This document shows positions 8,526 to 16,701 of a DNA stretch of 64,000 nt, in pieces. Position numbers and translations under genes: made by a program. Every line of letters begins with the position of its first letter. Position 1 is the stretch's first letter. Origin of the DNA: Streptomyces sp. T12. GTDB lineage: Bacteria > Actinomycetota > Actinomycetes > Streptomycetales > Streptomycetaceae. The notes beneath the pieces were generated by a model. It saw only the letters and a program-made list of their open reading frames with translations. It was not told the origin of the DNA and did no database searches. The stretch spans positions 310,001 through 374,000 of the forward strand of contig NZ_CP117866.1 in assembly GCF_028736035.1 (NCBI RefSeq), written 5' to 3'.

Positions 8526-8549
8526 GAGCACATCAAGTCCGGGGAAGCT

Positions 8550-8575
8550 TCAGGGGTTCGTTCGGCAACCCCTGA
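8550..8575 (+). terminator. Terminator of the peptide export operon
   Basis: TCAGGGGTT pairs perfectly with AACCCCTGA around an 8-nt loop, starting 24 nt after the last exporter stop codon. It separates the operon from the secreted peptidase gene. Confidence 0.75.
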
Positions 8576-8723
8576 GGTGTCGCCCCGAGAGCGGCCCTGA
8601 CCTCGCCCCGGAGCCTTCCCTGGTTCCCGTCCTGCACGGTTGTGCCCCCGATTGGATCACTGTCACGTTGATCATGCGGGCGACCCCCGTGATCCGTTTC
8701 GCAGGACTCTCGGAAGGGACTTC

Positions 8724-10247
8724 ATGCAACCGCTCTTCAGGGCGCTCACCGGAGTGCTCGCCGCCGGATTATTACTGGCCGGAGCGTCGACCCCGATCGT
8801 GGAGGCGGCGGAAACCGACCCTCCCGGCAATGCCTCGACGAAGCAACAGGCGATCGACTGGAAACCCTGCCCCAAGGACGCCACAGCGGAATGCGGGACG
8901 CTGCGCCTACCCGTCGACCGAGCCCGCCCCTCGGGAGAGAAGTTCGATCTGGCGGTGGCCCGCCGCAACGCGACTGATCCGGATCGCCGGGTCGGCGTGC
9001 TGCTGGTCAACCCGGGTGGGCCGGGCGCTTCGGGGGTGGACTTCGCCGTGGACGAGGCCAGGTCCCACTTCAGCGCGGACATCCAGGAGAGGTTCGACAT
9101 CGTCGGGTTCGACCCGCGGGGCGTCGGCCGCAGCCACCCGGTGAAGTGCTCCACCGAACTGCTGAACCAACAGCCGTCGGTCTACCCCCGCAACCAGGCG
9201 GAGTTCGATCGACTCGCCGAGTTCAACCGCGCGTTGCGCGAGGACTGCCGACGGCACACCGGTCCGCTCTTCGACCACGCCGACACCTTGAGCGTGGTCC
9301 ACGACATGGACGCGCTCCGCGAGGCGCTGGGCGAGAAGAAGATCAACTACTTCGGCCACTCCTACGGCACGTTGATCGGTGAGCAGTACGCGGAGGAGTA
9401 CGGCGACCGCATCCGATCGATGGCCCTCACCGCGAACATCGACCACAGCCTCGGCGCCCGGGAGTTCCTCGTCTCCTCCGCGGCCGCCGCGGAGGACTCG
9501 TTCCACCAGTTCGTGAAGTGGTGCGAGCGCACCCGCTCCTGCGCCTTGCACGGCCGGGACGTCACCGCCGTATGGGACGGCCTGCTCGCCAGAGCGGACC
9601 GGGGGGAGATAAGCGATCCGCAAAGCCCGGATCAGCTCCTCGGCGCGCACGCGATCGCTCTGTTCGCCTTCAAGAGCTTCTACGGCCCGGACTGGGACGA
9701 GCTGGCCACCTATGTGGCGGGCCTCGACGCGCAGGACCCGAACGAGCGGCGACGGCCCGAGCACCCTCGGCAAGCCCAGCCGCCGGTGTCGCAGGACGCG
9801 GACCAGCAGACGACATCGGAACCGTTCTACGCGGTCTTCTGCCAGGACTGGAGCATCCGGGCGAAGGACTACCGGGAGTACGCCGGGCTGACCCAGGCCG
9901 AAGTACAGGCCGCACCGCACATGCGCGGCTCGCCTCGCGTGCATGCCGCGGTGGCCGGCTGCATCGGCTGGCCCGACGAGGTGAACAATCCGCAGCACCG
10001 TCTGCGCATCACCGAGGCGCCCAGGATCCTCATGCTGCATTCGCGGCACGACCCGGCGAACCATTTCGCGTGGGCGGTCAACGTCCATCGGCAGACCCGC
10101 GGAACGACCGTCCTGCTGCCGTACGCGGGCGCGGGACACAGCGTCTACCGGCGCAGTGACTGCACACGAGACGCCGTGGACGACTACCTCACGGAGCTGA
10201 GAGTCCCGAGCGCCGGGAGCAGTTGCGCCCCCGCCGGGACGAACTGA
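8724..10247 (+). CDS. Secreted TAP-type tripeptidyl aminopeptidase-like alpha/beta hydrolase
   Basis: A 507-residue secreted alpha/beta hydrolase of the S33/TAP family of Streptomyces, which release short peptides from protein N-termini. ATG 8724 follows GGAAGGGA. A signal peptide (residues 1 to about 31, VLAAGLLLAGAST then VEAAETD) precedes the mature protein. The nucleophile Ser sits in GHSYGT (about residue 212); the oxyanion segment is NPGGPGASG; the C-terminal TAP-like domain carries the Asp (HSRHDPANH) and His (GAGHSVY). It could also be a proline iminopeptidase-like or esterase activity. Converges with the SRPBCC gene with only 6 bp between stops. Confidence 0.85.
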   Translation: MQPLFRALTGVLAAGLLLAGASTPIVEAAETDPPGNASTKQQAIDWKPCPKDATAECGTLRLPVDRARPSGEKFDLAVARRNATDPDRRVGVLLVNPGGPGASGVDFAVDEARSHFSADIQERFDIVGFDPRGVGRSHPVKCSTELLNQQPSVYPRNQAEFDRLAEFNRALREDCRRHTGPLFDHADTLSVVHDMDALREALGEKKINYFGHSYGTLIGEQYAEEYGDRIRSMALTANIDHSLGAREFLVSSAAAAEDSFHQFVKWCERTRSCALHGRDVTAVWDGLLARADRGEISDPQSPDQLLGAHAIALFAFKSFYGPDWDELATYVAGLDAQDPNERRRPEHPRQAQPPVSQDADQQTTSEPFYAVFCQDWSIRAKDYREYAGLTQAEVQAAPHMRGSPRVHAAVAGCIGWPDEVNNPQHRLRITEAPRILMLHSRHDPANHFAWAVNVHRQTRGTTVLLPYAGAGHSVYRRSDCTRDAVDDYLTELRVPSAGSSCAPAGTN

Positions 10248-10253
10248 CCGGGC

Positions 10254-10784
10254 TCAGGCGTCCAGGCCCGGGACCGGGGCACCGGAGGGGACGCCGGCGC
10301 AGACATAGCCGTCGTAGAACTCCTTCCAGGGTGCCTCGGCCCCGGCGTGCGGTCCCTCGAAGCGCTCCCCGCGCGCGTGCGCGTCGAGGGCGGCCAGGCA
10401 GACCTCCCAGCCGGCGCTGTTGCGGGCCGCGGTGTTCTCGGCGACGAGGACGTTGGTGAGCGTGAGGCGGGTGCGCCTGTCGTCCAGGGCCTCCAGGTCG
10501 AAGTGCAGTTCGTCGCCGCCCCACTCGAAGGACAGGTGCCGGGGCTCTTCGACGGCGATCACCCGGCCCGTGGAGTCCTCCATGTTCGGGTCGCCACTGA
10601 ACTTGATCGTGCCGCCGGGGCGCAGCTCGATCTCGGCGCGGGAGGGGAACCAGTGGGCCAGTTCGTCGGCGTCGGTCACGAACTGCCAGACGCGCTCGAC
10701 GGGATGGTCGTAGGTACGGCTGAAGCGGACGGCCGGGCGGCCGTCGTCCAGGCTCAGGTAGGTGCCGGTGAGGTCGGCGGTCAT
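10254..10784 (-). CDS. SRPBCC (AHSA1-type) domain protein
   Basis: A 176-residue START-like protein of the AHSA1/CalC subgroup; the motifs FSRTYDHPVERVWQFVTDADELAHWF and RPGGTIKFSG are characteristic of the first helix and strands of the fold. These proteins bind small hydrophobic ligands and are commonly paired with ArsR-type repressors in actinobacteria. It sits 29 bp downstream of the ArsR gene on the same strand, forming a two-gene operon. The ligand is unknown. Confidence 0.85.
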   Translation of the reverse strand: MTADLTGTYLSLDDGRPAVRFSRTYDHPVERVWQFVTDADELAHWFPSRAEIELRPGGTIKFSGDPNMEDSTGRVIAVEEPRHLSFEWGGDELHFDLEALDDRRTRLTLTNVLVAENTAARNSAGWEVCLAALDAHARGERFEGPHAGAEAPWKEFYDGYVCAGVPSGAPVPGLDA

Positions 10785-10813
10785 GGTGGATCAGTCCTTC
10801 ATGGTGGGTTCCT

Positions 10814-11143
10814 CTAGGGGTGCGAGGTGTCGTCCGGCGTCTCGTCGAGTCGGCGCCCCAGGGCGTCCAGGCTGCGGTTCCAGAGCTCGCGGTACGGGGC
10901 CAGCCAGGCGTCGAGTTCGGCGATCGGGGCGGGATCGAGGGCGTAGACGCGGCGCTGGGCATCCTGCCGCACCCGCACCAGGCCCGCCTCCCGCAGCACC
11001 TTCAGATGCTTCGACGTACTCGGCTGGCTCAGCCCGCATGCCTCCACGATCTCCCCGACGGGCCGCGGCCGCTCCAGGAGCAGCGCGACGATGGCCCGCC
11101 GGTGGGGGTCGGCGAGGGCGCTCCAGAGCGAGGCGTCGGACAT
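10814..11143 (-). CDS. ArsR/SmtB-family winged-helix repressor
   Basis: A 109-residue repressor with the family's winged helix: LADPHRRAIVALLLERPRPV then the recognition helix QPSTSKHLKVLREAGLVRV and wing QDAQRRVYAL. No cysteine-pair metal site is visible, so it belongs to the non-metal ArsR group usually found next to AHSA1-type SRPBCC genes. An inverted repeat centred 34 bp upstream of its start is the likely autoregulatory operator. Confidence 0.9.
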   Translation of the reverse strand: MSDASLWSALADPHRRAIVALLLERPRPVGEIVEACGLSQPSTSKHLKVLREAGLVRVRQDAQRRVYALDPAPIAELDAWLAPYRELWNRSLDALGRRLDETPDDTSHP

Positions 11144-11167
11144 GGCTCCATCATGCCTCTGCGGTTA

Positions 11168-11185
11168 TATTCCTGTCAAGGAATA
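11168..11185. promoter_or_regulatory. ArsR-type operator
   Basis: TATTCCT and AGGAATA form a perfect 7-bp inverted repeat around GTCA, 25 bp upstream of the arsR-like start and facing its promoter. AT-rich 7-4-7 or similar palindromes are typical ArsR binding sites. It lies 59 bp from the divergent Ppx/GppA start, so it could affect that promoter too. Confidence 0.7.
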
Positions 11186-11244
11186 CAAAGCCTCGCTCCT
11201 GTGCGCCCCCGTTGCCCCCGCTCCGAAACGGGTACTGGCGACGC

Positions 11245-12258
11245 ATGCGAATCAGCGTCGTGGATGTGGGGTCGAACACGGTCCGGCTGGTGGTGGCCGA
11301 TGCGCAGGGCGGGGTGCCACTGCCCGTCCACACCGAGAAGTGGCGGCTGAGGCTGTCCGAACAGGTCAGACCCGGGGACAGCATCCCCGAGGAGGCCGTC
11401 GAGCGGTTGGCCTGCGCGGTCTCCGCCGCGGGCCGGACCGCGACCAGATGGGGCGCCACCGCTCCCCTGGCCTTCGCGACCGCCGTGGTGCGCGCCGCAC
11501 CGAACCGCCAGGACGTGGTGCGTACCGTGCGCGCGCGGACAGGGGTGAGCCTGTGCACACTGCCGGGCGAGGTCGAGGCCGAGCTCACCTTCCTGGGGGC
11601 GCGGCGGTGGATGGGCTGGCGGTCGGGCCCGCTCGCCCTGCTGGACATCGGCGGCGGCTCGCTCGAAGTGGCGTTCGGCCGTGGCCGGTTACCCGACTTC
11701 GTGGCGTCGCTGCCGCTCGGCGCGGCGCGGCTGACCCATGAGTTCCTCGCCGACGAGGACCCGCCTGCGCCGCGACAAGTACGGGCGCTGCGCCGCAAGG
11801 TCCGCCATCAACTGCGGGACGTCGCGGCCCGGATCCGCTGGGAGGGACCGCACACGGCGGCCGCCACCTCGCGTACGTTCCAGCAGCTGGGCCGTCTGTG
11901 CGGGGCCGCACCGGGTCGCCACGGGCCGTTCATGGAACGGCAGTTGGCGCGTGCGAACCTGCGCGAGGCCATCGGCCGCCTGGCCGCGCTGCCCGCCGCC
12001 GAACGCGCAGCTCTCCCTGGCATCTCCGCACCGCGCGCCGGACAGAGCCTGGCCGGCGCGGTGGTCGCGCACACGGCGATGAAGCTGACCGGCCTCAGTA
12101 CGGTGACGATCTGTCCGTGGGCGATCCGCGAAGGGATCATGCTGCGGCACATCGAGGACGGCGCGTCCTGGTGGGCGGAGATCACCCGTCTGGACGACGT
12201 GGCCGTTTCGTCCGAACCGGTACCGCTGCGGATCGCGAGCGCGCCCGCGACCAGCTGA
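11245..12258 (+). CDS. Ppx/GppA phosphatase family protein
   Basis: A 337-residue protein of the exopolyphosphatase/pppGpp phosphatase family (ASKHA fold). The phosphate-1 motif is seen at the N-terminus as VVDVGSNTVRLVV, and the second glycine-rich motif as LLDIGGGSLEVAFG. Its length corresponds to the short actinobacterial form that lacks the C-terminal HD-like domain. Streptomyces typically has several copies. It is divergent from the arsR pair and heads a same-strand series of genes to 14424. Activity on polyphosphate versus pppGpp cannot be told from sequence. Confidence 0.88.
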   Translation: MRISVVDVGSNTVRLVVADAQGGVPLPVHTEKWRLRLSEQVRPGDSIPEEAVERLACAVSAAGRTATRWGATAPLAFATAVVRAAPNRQDVVRTVRARTGVSLCTLPGEVEAELTFLGARRWMGWRSGPLALLDIGGGSLEVAFGRGRLPDFVASLPLGAARLTHEFLADEDPPAPRQVRALRRKVRHQLRDVAARIRWEGPHTAAATSRTFQQLGRLCGAAPGRHGPFMERQLARANLREAIGRLAALPAAERAALPGISAPRAGQSLAGAVVAHTAMKLTGLSTVTICPWAIREGIMLRHIEDGASWWAEITRLDDVAVSSEPVPLRIASAPATS

Positions 12259-12307
12259 CCCAGGAAGGGCTCACCGCTCGCAACCTCCGACGACGGAAGG
12301 AGACGCC

Positions 12308-12490
12308 GTGACCGACGGCAGGAAGCAGCACGAGGAGCACCCCGAGACGGCGCTCGAAGAGGTCATCGACGAGATCGCCGACGCCGAGCGCCGTACCCGG
12401 GACTCCGCCGAGCAGCGCCGGCGCAGGGGTGAGGCCGGCGACGCCATCACCCCCAACACGCGCGCCCAGGAGGAGTCCGAGGGCGAGTGA
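12308..12490 (+). CDS. Small acidic/charged protein, unknown function
   Basis: A 60-residue protein starting at GTG 12308, 6-7 nt after GGAAGGAG. It is almost entirely charged (EEVIDEIADAERRTRDSAEQ), predicted helical, with no cysteine or membrane segment. No family is recognised. It lies 49 bp after the Ppx/GppA gene and 40 bp before the oxidase-like gene, in the same orientation, so it probably shares their transcript. Confidence 0.65.
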   Translation: MTDGRKQHEEHPETALEEVIDEIADAERRTRDSAEQRRRRGEAGDAITPNTRAQEESEGE

Positions 12491-12530
12491 GCGGGCGGGT
12501 GGCCCGGCGCCCCACGGGTACTCGGCGGCC

Positions 12531-13562
12531 ATGGCACACGACCTCCGCCCGGCACACGGCGGCGCAGGGCCCCCGCTGCCGACCGCGCGGGGTCGCGCGT
12601 CCGCTGCCGTGGAGGAGTATCTGCGGGGTACGGGCCCGCCGCCCCGGCAGGAGGACGTCGCGGACACGGCCGTCTACGGCGACGATCTCCAGCTGGCCCT
12701 CTACCTCTGCTACGAACTGCACTACCGTGGTTTCGCCGCCGTGCCCGAGTCCCTTGAGTGGGCCCCGGACCTGCTGCGCTTCCGCGCGGCGCTGGAGCAC
12801 CGCTTCCTGACCGCCCTGCGCGCGGACGCGCCCACCCACGACAGCGTCGAGGACGCGCTGGCCGACCTCCTCGTCGAGCCCGTCGACGGCACGGACGTCA
12901 GCCACTATCTGTGCGCCGAGGGCGAGTTGTGGCAGCTGCGCGAGTACGCGGCCCAGCGCTCCCTGTACCACCTCAAGGAGGCGGACCCGCACGCCTGGGT
13001 GCTGCCCCGGCTGCGGGGCAGGGCCAAGGCGGGCATGGCGGCGGTGGAGTTCGACGAGTACGGCGGCGGCCGGCCCGAACGCGTTCACGCGCGCCTGTTC
13101 GCCGACCTGATGACGGACCTCGGCCTGGACACGACGTACGGGCGGTATCTCGACGCGGCGAGCGCGCAGGCCCTGGCCACGGTCAATTTGATGTCCCTGC
13201 TCGGCCTGCACCGGGCGCTGCGCGGGGCGCTCGTCGGCCATTTCGCGACGGTCGAGATCACCTCGTCACCGGCCTCACGGCGACTGGCCGAGGCAATGCG
13301 CCGCACGGGCGCCGGACCGGCCGCCGAGCACTTCTACGACGAACATGTCGAGGCGGACGCGGTGCACGAGCAGGTCGTACGCCATGACGTCATCGGCGGC
13401 CTGCTCGCCGAGGAGCCGCACCTGGCCCCGGACATCGCCTTCGGCATCGACGTCACCGGCCATCTGGAGAACCGCCTCGCCGACCGGCTGCTCGACGCCT
13501 GGCGCGCGGGACGGTCGTCGCTGCACACGCCCCTAAGGTCCGAAATACGCCTTACTTCCTGA
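12531..13562 (+). CDS. Iron-containing redox enzyme family (haem-oxygenase-like fold)
   Basis: A 343-residue protein of the haem-oxygenase-like diiron oxidase superfamily. Residues consistent with metal ligands lie in FDEYGGG and in the helix EHVEADAVHEQVV, the usual Glu/His/Asp arrangement. The fold is all-helical; family members oxidise amino acid-, fatty acid- or tetrapyrrole-like substrates using O2. Its stop codon is immediately followed by the methyltransferase ATG (0 bp gap), and a CDGSH protein gene follows that, suggesting a joint pathway. Substrate unknown. Confidence 0.8.
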   Translation: MAHDLRPAHGGAGPPLPTARGRASAAVEEYLRGTGPPPRQEDVADTAVYGDDLQLALYLCYELHYRGFAAVPESLEWAPDLLRFRAALEHRFLTALRADAPTHDSVEDALADLLVEPVDGTDVSHYLCAEGELWQLREYAAQRSLYHLKEADPHAWVLPRLRGRAKAGMAAVEFDEYGGGRPERVHARLFADLMTDLGLDTTYGRYLDAASAQALATVNLMSLLGLHRALRGALVGHFATVEITSSPASRRLAEAMRRTGAGPAAEHFYDEHVEADAVHEQVVRHDVIGGLLAEEPHLAPDIAFGIDVTGHLENRLADRLLDAWRAGRSSLHTPLRSEIRLTS

Positions 13563-14237
13563 ATGCCGGGGTACCCGGGCGCCGTGAAGCCACTGGTGCC
13601 GCCGGGCGTGTACGCCCCTCGGGAAGACACCGCCCTGCTCGTCGGCGCCCTGCGCGACGAGCCGCTGCCCGATCGCGCGGACGTCCTCGACGTGGGGACC
13701 GGTACAGGTGCGCTGGCGATCGAGGCCGCTCGACGCGGCACACGCGTGACCGCGGTGGACGTGTCCTGGCGCGCGGTGTGCACGGCACGCCTGAACACCC
13801 GGCTGGCCGGGCTCCATGTCCGCATCCGGCACGGCAACCTGTTCGCCCCGGTGCGGGGGCAGTCGTTCGACCTCATCCTGGCCAATCCGCCGTATGTGCC
13901 CGCGCCCGACACGGGCCGCGCACCCCACGGTGCGGCCCGCTCCTGGGACGCGGGCCGGGACGGACGGCTCATCCTCGACCGGATCTGCAAGGAGGCCCCC
14001 GCGCTACTGCGCCCCGGCGGCGTTCTCCTGGTCGTGCACTCGGCGCTCAGTTGCCCCGGCCGGACACTGACACACCTGCGCGGGGCAGGACTGAAGGCGT
14101 CCGTGACGCGGCGTCGCATGATCCCGTTCGGCCCCGTCCTGCGGTCACGGGAGGGCTGGCTGCGTGAGCGCGGCCTGCTGTCCGCACCGGATCAGAGGGA
14201 GGAACTGGTGGTCGTCCGTGCCGAACTCCCCGTCTGA
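13563..14237 (+). CDS. HemK2/MTQ2-type SAM-dependent methyltransferase
   Basis: A 224-residue class I methyltransferase. SAM-binding motif I is VLDVGTGTGALAIEAA, motif II ends VTAVDVSWRAV, and motif IV is LANPPYVP; NPPY is the signature of enzymes that methylate a side-chain amide, exocyclic amine or imidazole nitrogen. The short length lacks the N-terminal helical domain of PrmC, so it resembles the HemK2/MTQ2 group. The start abuts the stop of the oxidase-like gene and its end overlaps the CDGSH gene by 20 bp. A protein or small-molecule target within the same operon is likely but unproven. Confidence 0.85.
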   Translation: MPGYPGAVKPLVPPGVYAPREDTALLVGALRDEPLPDRADVLDVGTGTGALAIEAARRGTRVTAVDVSWRAVCTARLNTRLAGLHVRIRHGNLFAPVRGQSFDLILANPPYVPAPDTGRAPHGAARSWDAGRDGRLILDRICKEAPALLRPGGVLLVVHSALSCPGRTLTHLRGAGLKASVTRRRMIPFGPVLRSREGWLRERGLLSAPDQREELVVVRAELPV

Positions 14238-14424
14238 CGAGCCGCGCCGCATCAAGGTCCAGCGCCGAGGTCCCCTCCTGGTGGAGGGCCCGGTTGAGGT
14301 GGAGTTGGAGGACGGCACGATCGTCAGCTCCGACCGCTTCCGCGTCGCCCTGTGCACCTGCCGCCGCAGCCGCCGCTACCCCTGGTGCGACACCAGCCAC
14401 CGCGAACGGGCCAGGGATCGGTGA
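14218..14424 (+). CDS. CDGSH-type [2Fe-2S] protein
   Basis: A 68-residue protein with the three-Cys, one-His motif CTCRRSRRYPWCDTSH, matching C-x-C-x2-S-x3-P-x-C-D-x-S-H of CDGSH proteins (mitoNEET family), with T in place of the usual G. The domain binds a redox-active [2Fe-2S] cluster. The GTG at 14218 was chosen because it lies 13 nt after AGGGAGGAAC inside the methyltransferase gene; an earlier in-frame GTG at 14164 is possible. Overlap with the methyltransferase implies translational coupling. It probably supplies electrons for, or senses the iron state of, the diiron-type enzyme upstream. Confidence 0.8.
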   Translation: MPNSPSDEPRRIKVQRRGPLLVEGPVEVELEDGTIVSSDRFRVALCTCRRSRRYPWCDTSHRERARDR

Positions 14425-14618
14425 GCCGGTCGGTACGGCGAATGACCACGACGACGAACGCCGACGCCAGCGCCGAGGCCGACGGGGAGTCAACCACCTT
14501 GGGCGGAATTCACCAGGTCGAGTGAACCAGATCTTGCGCGCGGCGCCGCAGGGATGCTCACCCTCGCCCCCGGGTAACAACCCTGATCAAATGCGCCCCT
14601 TTCCGAGGTGGAGCGGAC

Positions 14619-15032
14619 ATGACGCCGGACGCCGACGACCGCGCCCCCCAACCGACCGAGGACATGACCGCGGACCCGCTCCGGTCCGTGCCACCCCCGG
14701 CGAACGCCCATGCCCGCACGCGCAGATGCGGCGCGTTCACCGTGGTCGAGGCCGTGGGTGAGATCGACCTGGCGACGGCGACGCTGCTCGCCGAGCATCT
14801 GGACGCGGCGACCGCGAGGCCGGAGTGCGACGTGGTGGTCGATCTGCGGCGGGTCGACTTCTTCGACTGCTCGGGACTGCGCGTCCTGTGCCGGGCCGAG
14901 ACGCGGGCCAGAGAGCACGGCGGCCGCCTCCGGGTCGTCTCCGACGCGCCGCGGATCCGGCGGCTACTGCATGGCGCGGGCCTGCTCGGCCGTTTTGCGC
15001 CCCTAGCCCGGATCCCCGGGGAAGGCGGGTGA
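14619..15032 (+). CDS. STAS-domain anti-sigma factor antagonist
   Basis: A 137-residue STAS protein. The core spans residues 35-130 and contains VVDLRRVDFFDCSGLRVL, where the Ser of the DCSGL loop is the position phosphorylated by RsbW-type kinases in SpoIIAA/RsbV relatives. The N-terminal 30 residues are a disordered extension. It therefore probably regulates a SigB/SigF-type sigma factor by partner switching. No cognate kinase or sigma gene is adjacent. The 194 bp upstream contain no recognisable gene. Confidence 0.88.
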   Translation: MTPDADDRAPQPTEDMTADPLRSVPPPANAHARTRRCGAFTVVEAVGEIDLATATLLAEHLDAATARPECDVVVDLRRVDFFDCSGLRVLCRAETRAREHGGRLRVVSDAPRIRRLLHGAGLLGRFAPLARIPGEGG

Positions 15033-15182
15033 TCCCGTAGCGGTCCGAGGTGTCGACCGGGCGGCCCCACTCCGCCCGGCCGACCCCCGATGCGAGATCA
15101 CAGAGGGCCCCTCGGCAAGGCTCGCACTCCCCATCCGCGAGCCTTTCGCCGAACTGCACGGGGACCGTGCGATCCCGGTCCT

Positions 15183-15617
15183 TTAGAACGCGAAGAGACT
15201 CGTGGTGTACGAGCCCTTCACGCACTCGTTGGCGAACGTGCGTTCATACGAGACGCGCCGGCCCTGCCAGACCCCGTCGACGGTGACGATCACGGGGTCG
15301 TACTGCTTGGTACACAGCATGCCGTCTCTCGCTGTCAGGGCATCGAAGTTCCCGCTCACACCCCGGAGTTCGGCACAGGCCGAGGCCGAGTCGGGATGGG
15401 TGCCGGAGGGCGTCGGGGCGCAGCTGAGGGTGACCGCGCGCACCGGGGTGCTCATGGTGGCGGTGTCACCGTGGGCCACGGTGAGCACCAGGGCCGAGGG
15501 TGCGTAGAGCGAGGCCGGGGTGGCGTCCGGGGCGGCCAGGGCGGATCCGGTGAGGGGTCCGCATACGGCGGTGACCGTGAGGCCGATGGTCGCTGCCCAG
15601 CGCGCGGTGTTCCGCAT
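15183..15617 (-). CDS. Subtilisin inhibitor-like (SSI/SIL) secreted protease inhibitor, Lys at P1
   Basis: A 144-residue precursor, the standard SSI length. Start at ATG 15617, 8 nt after GGAAGGA; a second ATG 9 nt upstream overlaps the ribosome binding site. Signal peptide residues 1-29 ([17 protein letters not shown]). The mature domain has four cysteines (66, 81, 102, 132) positioned for the two SSI disulphides, and the family signatures [20 protein letters not shown] and the C-terminal FAF. The reactive-site segment reads C-T-K-Q-Y-D-P-V, aligning Lys104 with the P1 Met of SSI, which predicts trypsin-like rather than subtilisin-preferring inhibition. Secreted as a dimer in known members. 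Confidence 0.93.
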   Translation of the reverse strand: MRNTARWAATIGLTVTAVCGPLTGSALAAPDATPASLYAPSALVLTVAHGDTATMSTPVRAVTLSCAPTPSGTHPDSASACAELRGVSGNFDALTARDGMLCTKQYDPVIVTVDGVWQGRRVSYERTFANECVKGSYTTSLFAF

Positions 15618-15955
15618 TGTGTGCATCCTTCCGCTCGAGTTGAGGGTGTGCCGACTCCGGCGCGATCGGTGCCGGAGCGACGAGCGGGAGTCTGCCGAGT
15701 CCGGCACCGAAACTCACATCGACACCACGCGTTTCGGTAACCTTGCGTATTGAATCAGTGGCGTGAAGTAACGGAATTCGAACGTTCCAACGCCGGAACT
15801 TGGCGGTTCTTGATCGCTCCAAGTCCCCGGGTGGCCGGATTACGCACGCTCATTAATAGGCCTGAAACATTCCGGTTGGGCCCTCCGGTTGAGCTCTCGG
15901 CTGACTCGTCCGCCACCCCCTTGTGTTCATGGGTGGGCGGAGTAATGGTCATTAC
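15618..15955. other. 338-bp divergent intergenic region
   Basis: This holds the promoters of the SSI-type inhibitor (leftward) and of the 183-residue protein (rightward). GC drops noticeably around 15730-15880. No small gene with a ribosome binding site was found. Nothing else recognisable is seen. Confidence 0.5.
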
Positions 15956-16507
15956 ATGATTACCAGCGAACAACGAGAGAAGCTGCGCGGCTGGTTCGCC
16001 GGCCGTCTGCCCGACGACCTCTTCGAGGAGCTGACCGAGGTGACGGTCGACCGCGAGGAGATCACCGTGATCGGCCGCATTCCCTCCCCCCACCTGGCCG
16101 AAGACGTCTCGGCCGCCGAGCGGGAGGCGGCGGTGGAGGGCCGGATCCAGGAGTTCCGGGAGCGCACCCGGGAGGCCCGGATCGAGGTGGCCCGTGAGGC
16201 GGAGCACCGGTTCCGCCGGAAGGTCTCCTGGGGAGTGGAGTGCGGCGACGAACGCGCGCTGTTCACGCACATCGCCGCCCCCGTGATGACCCGGCTGCGT
16301 CAGCCCGAGCGCCAGGTCCTCGACACCCTGATCGCCGGCGGGGTCGCCCGCAGCCGCAGCGACGCCCTCGCCTGGTGCGTACGGCTGGTCCAGCGGCACA
16401 CCGACGACTGGCTCACGGAACTGCGCGAGTCCCTGGAGAACGTCCAGCGGGTACGGGCGCAGGGGCCGGACACCGAGACCGAGGAGGCACCCAGGGACGG
16501 CGACTGA
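15956..16507 (+). CDS. Conserved actinobacterial protein of unknown function
   Basis: A 183-residue soluble protein, rich in Glu/Arg and mostly helical. The N-terminal part (residues 1-45) starts EQREKLRGWFAGRLPDDLFEE; a long charged helix follows (residues 55-85), and residues 105-150 carry LDTLIAGGVARSRSDALAWC, which resembles the helix pair of ribbon-helix-helix proteins (no strand is evident). A DNA- or protein-binding role is possible. ATG 15956 was preferred, with GGAG 13 nt upstream. Family not recognised. Confidence 0.65.
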   Translation: MITSEQREKLRGWFAGRLPDDLFEELTEVTVDREEITVIGRIPSPHLAEDVSAAEREAAVEGRIQEFRERTREARIEVAREAEHRFRRKVSWGVECGDERALFTHIAAPVMTRLRQPERQVLDTLIAGGVARSRSDALAWCVRLVQRHTDDWLTELRESLENVQRVRAQGPDTETEEAPRDGD

Positions 16508-16546
16508 TGGAGAATTCGTCCACTGACGGCACCGAAGATGGATGAA

Positions 16547-16606
16547 CCGTCCTCTGGTGCGGATCCTGCGCTGCGCCATACCGTCTGCAGACCCCCCAGA
16601 GGACGG
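16547..16606 (+). promoter_or_regulatory. Long-range inverted repeat in the leader of the NCS1 permease gene
   Basis: CCGTCCTCTGG (16547-16557) and CCAGAGGACGG (16596-16606) form a perfect 11-bp stem that closes a 38-nt internal segment. It begins 40 nt after the upstream stop codon and ends 96 nt before the permease start, so it may be a terminator for the upstream gene, an attenuator, or a structured leader. No known riboswitch consensus was recognised inside it. Confidence 0.5.
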
Positions 16607-16701
16607 CATCCGCGCTGCCCGCACACCCCAGCGGCAGGCACCGGCCGTTGCCCCCGCCGCGCCACGACGCGCTCCACCGCCCCGCCCACGCTGGAGCCCC
16701 C

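Noticed and set aside
14425..14618. Small gene between the CDGSH and STAS genes
   Set aside because: No open frame with a ribosome binding site or recognisable composition; only ordinary intergenic sequence.
16547..16606. TPP, purine or ZTP riboswitch before the NCS1 permease
   Set aside because: None of the conserved consensus strings of these families is present; only a generic stem is seen.
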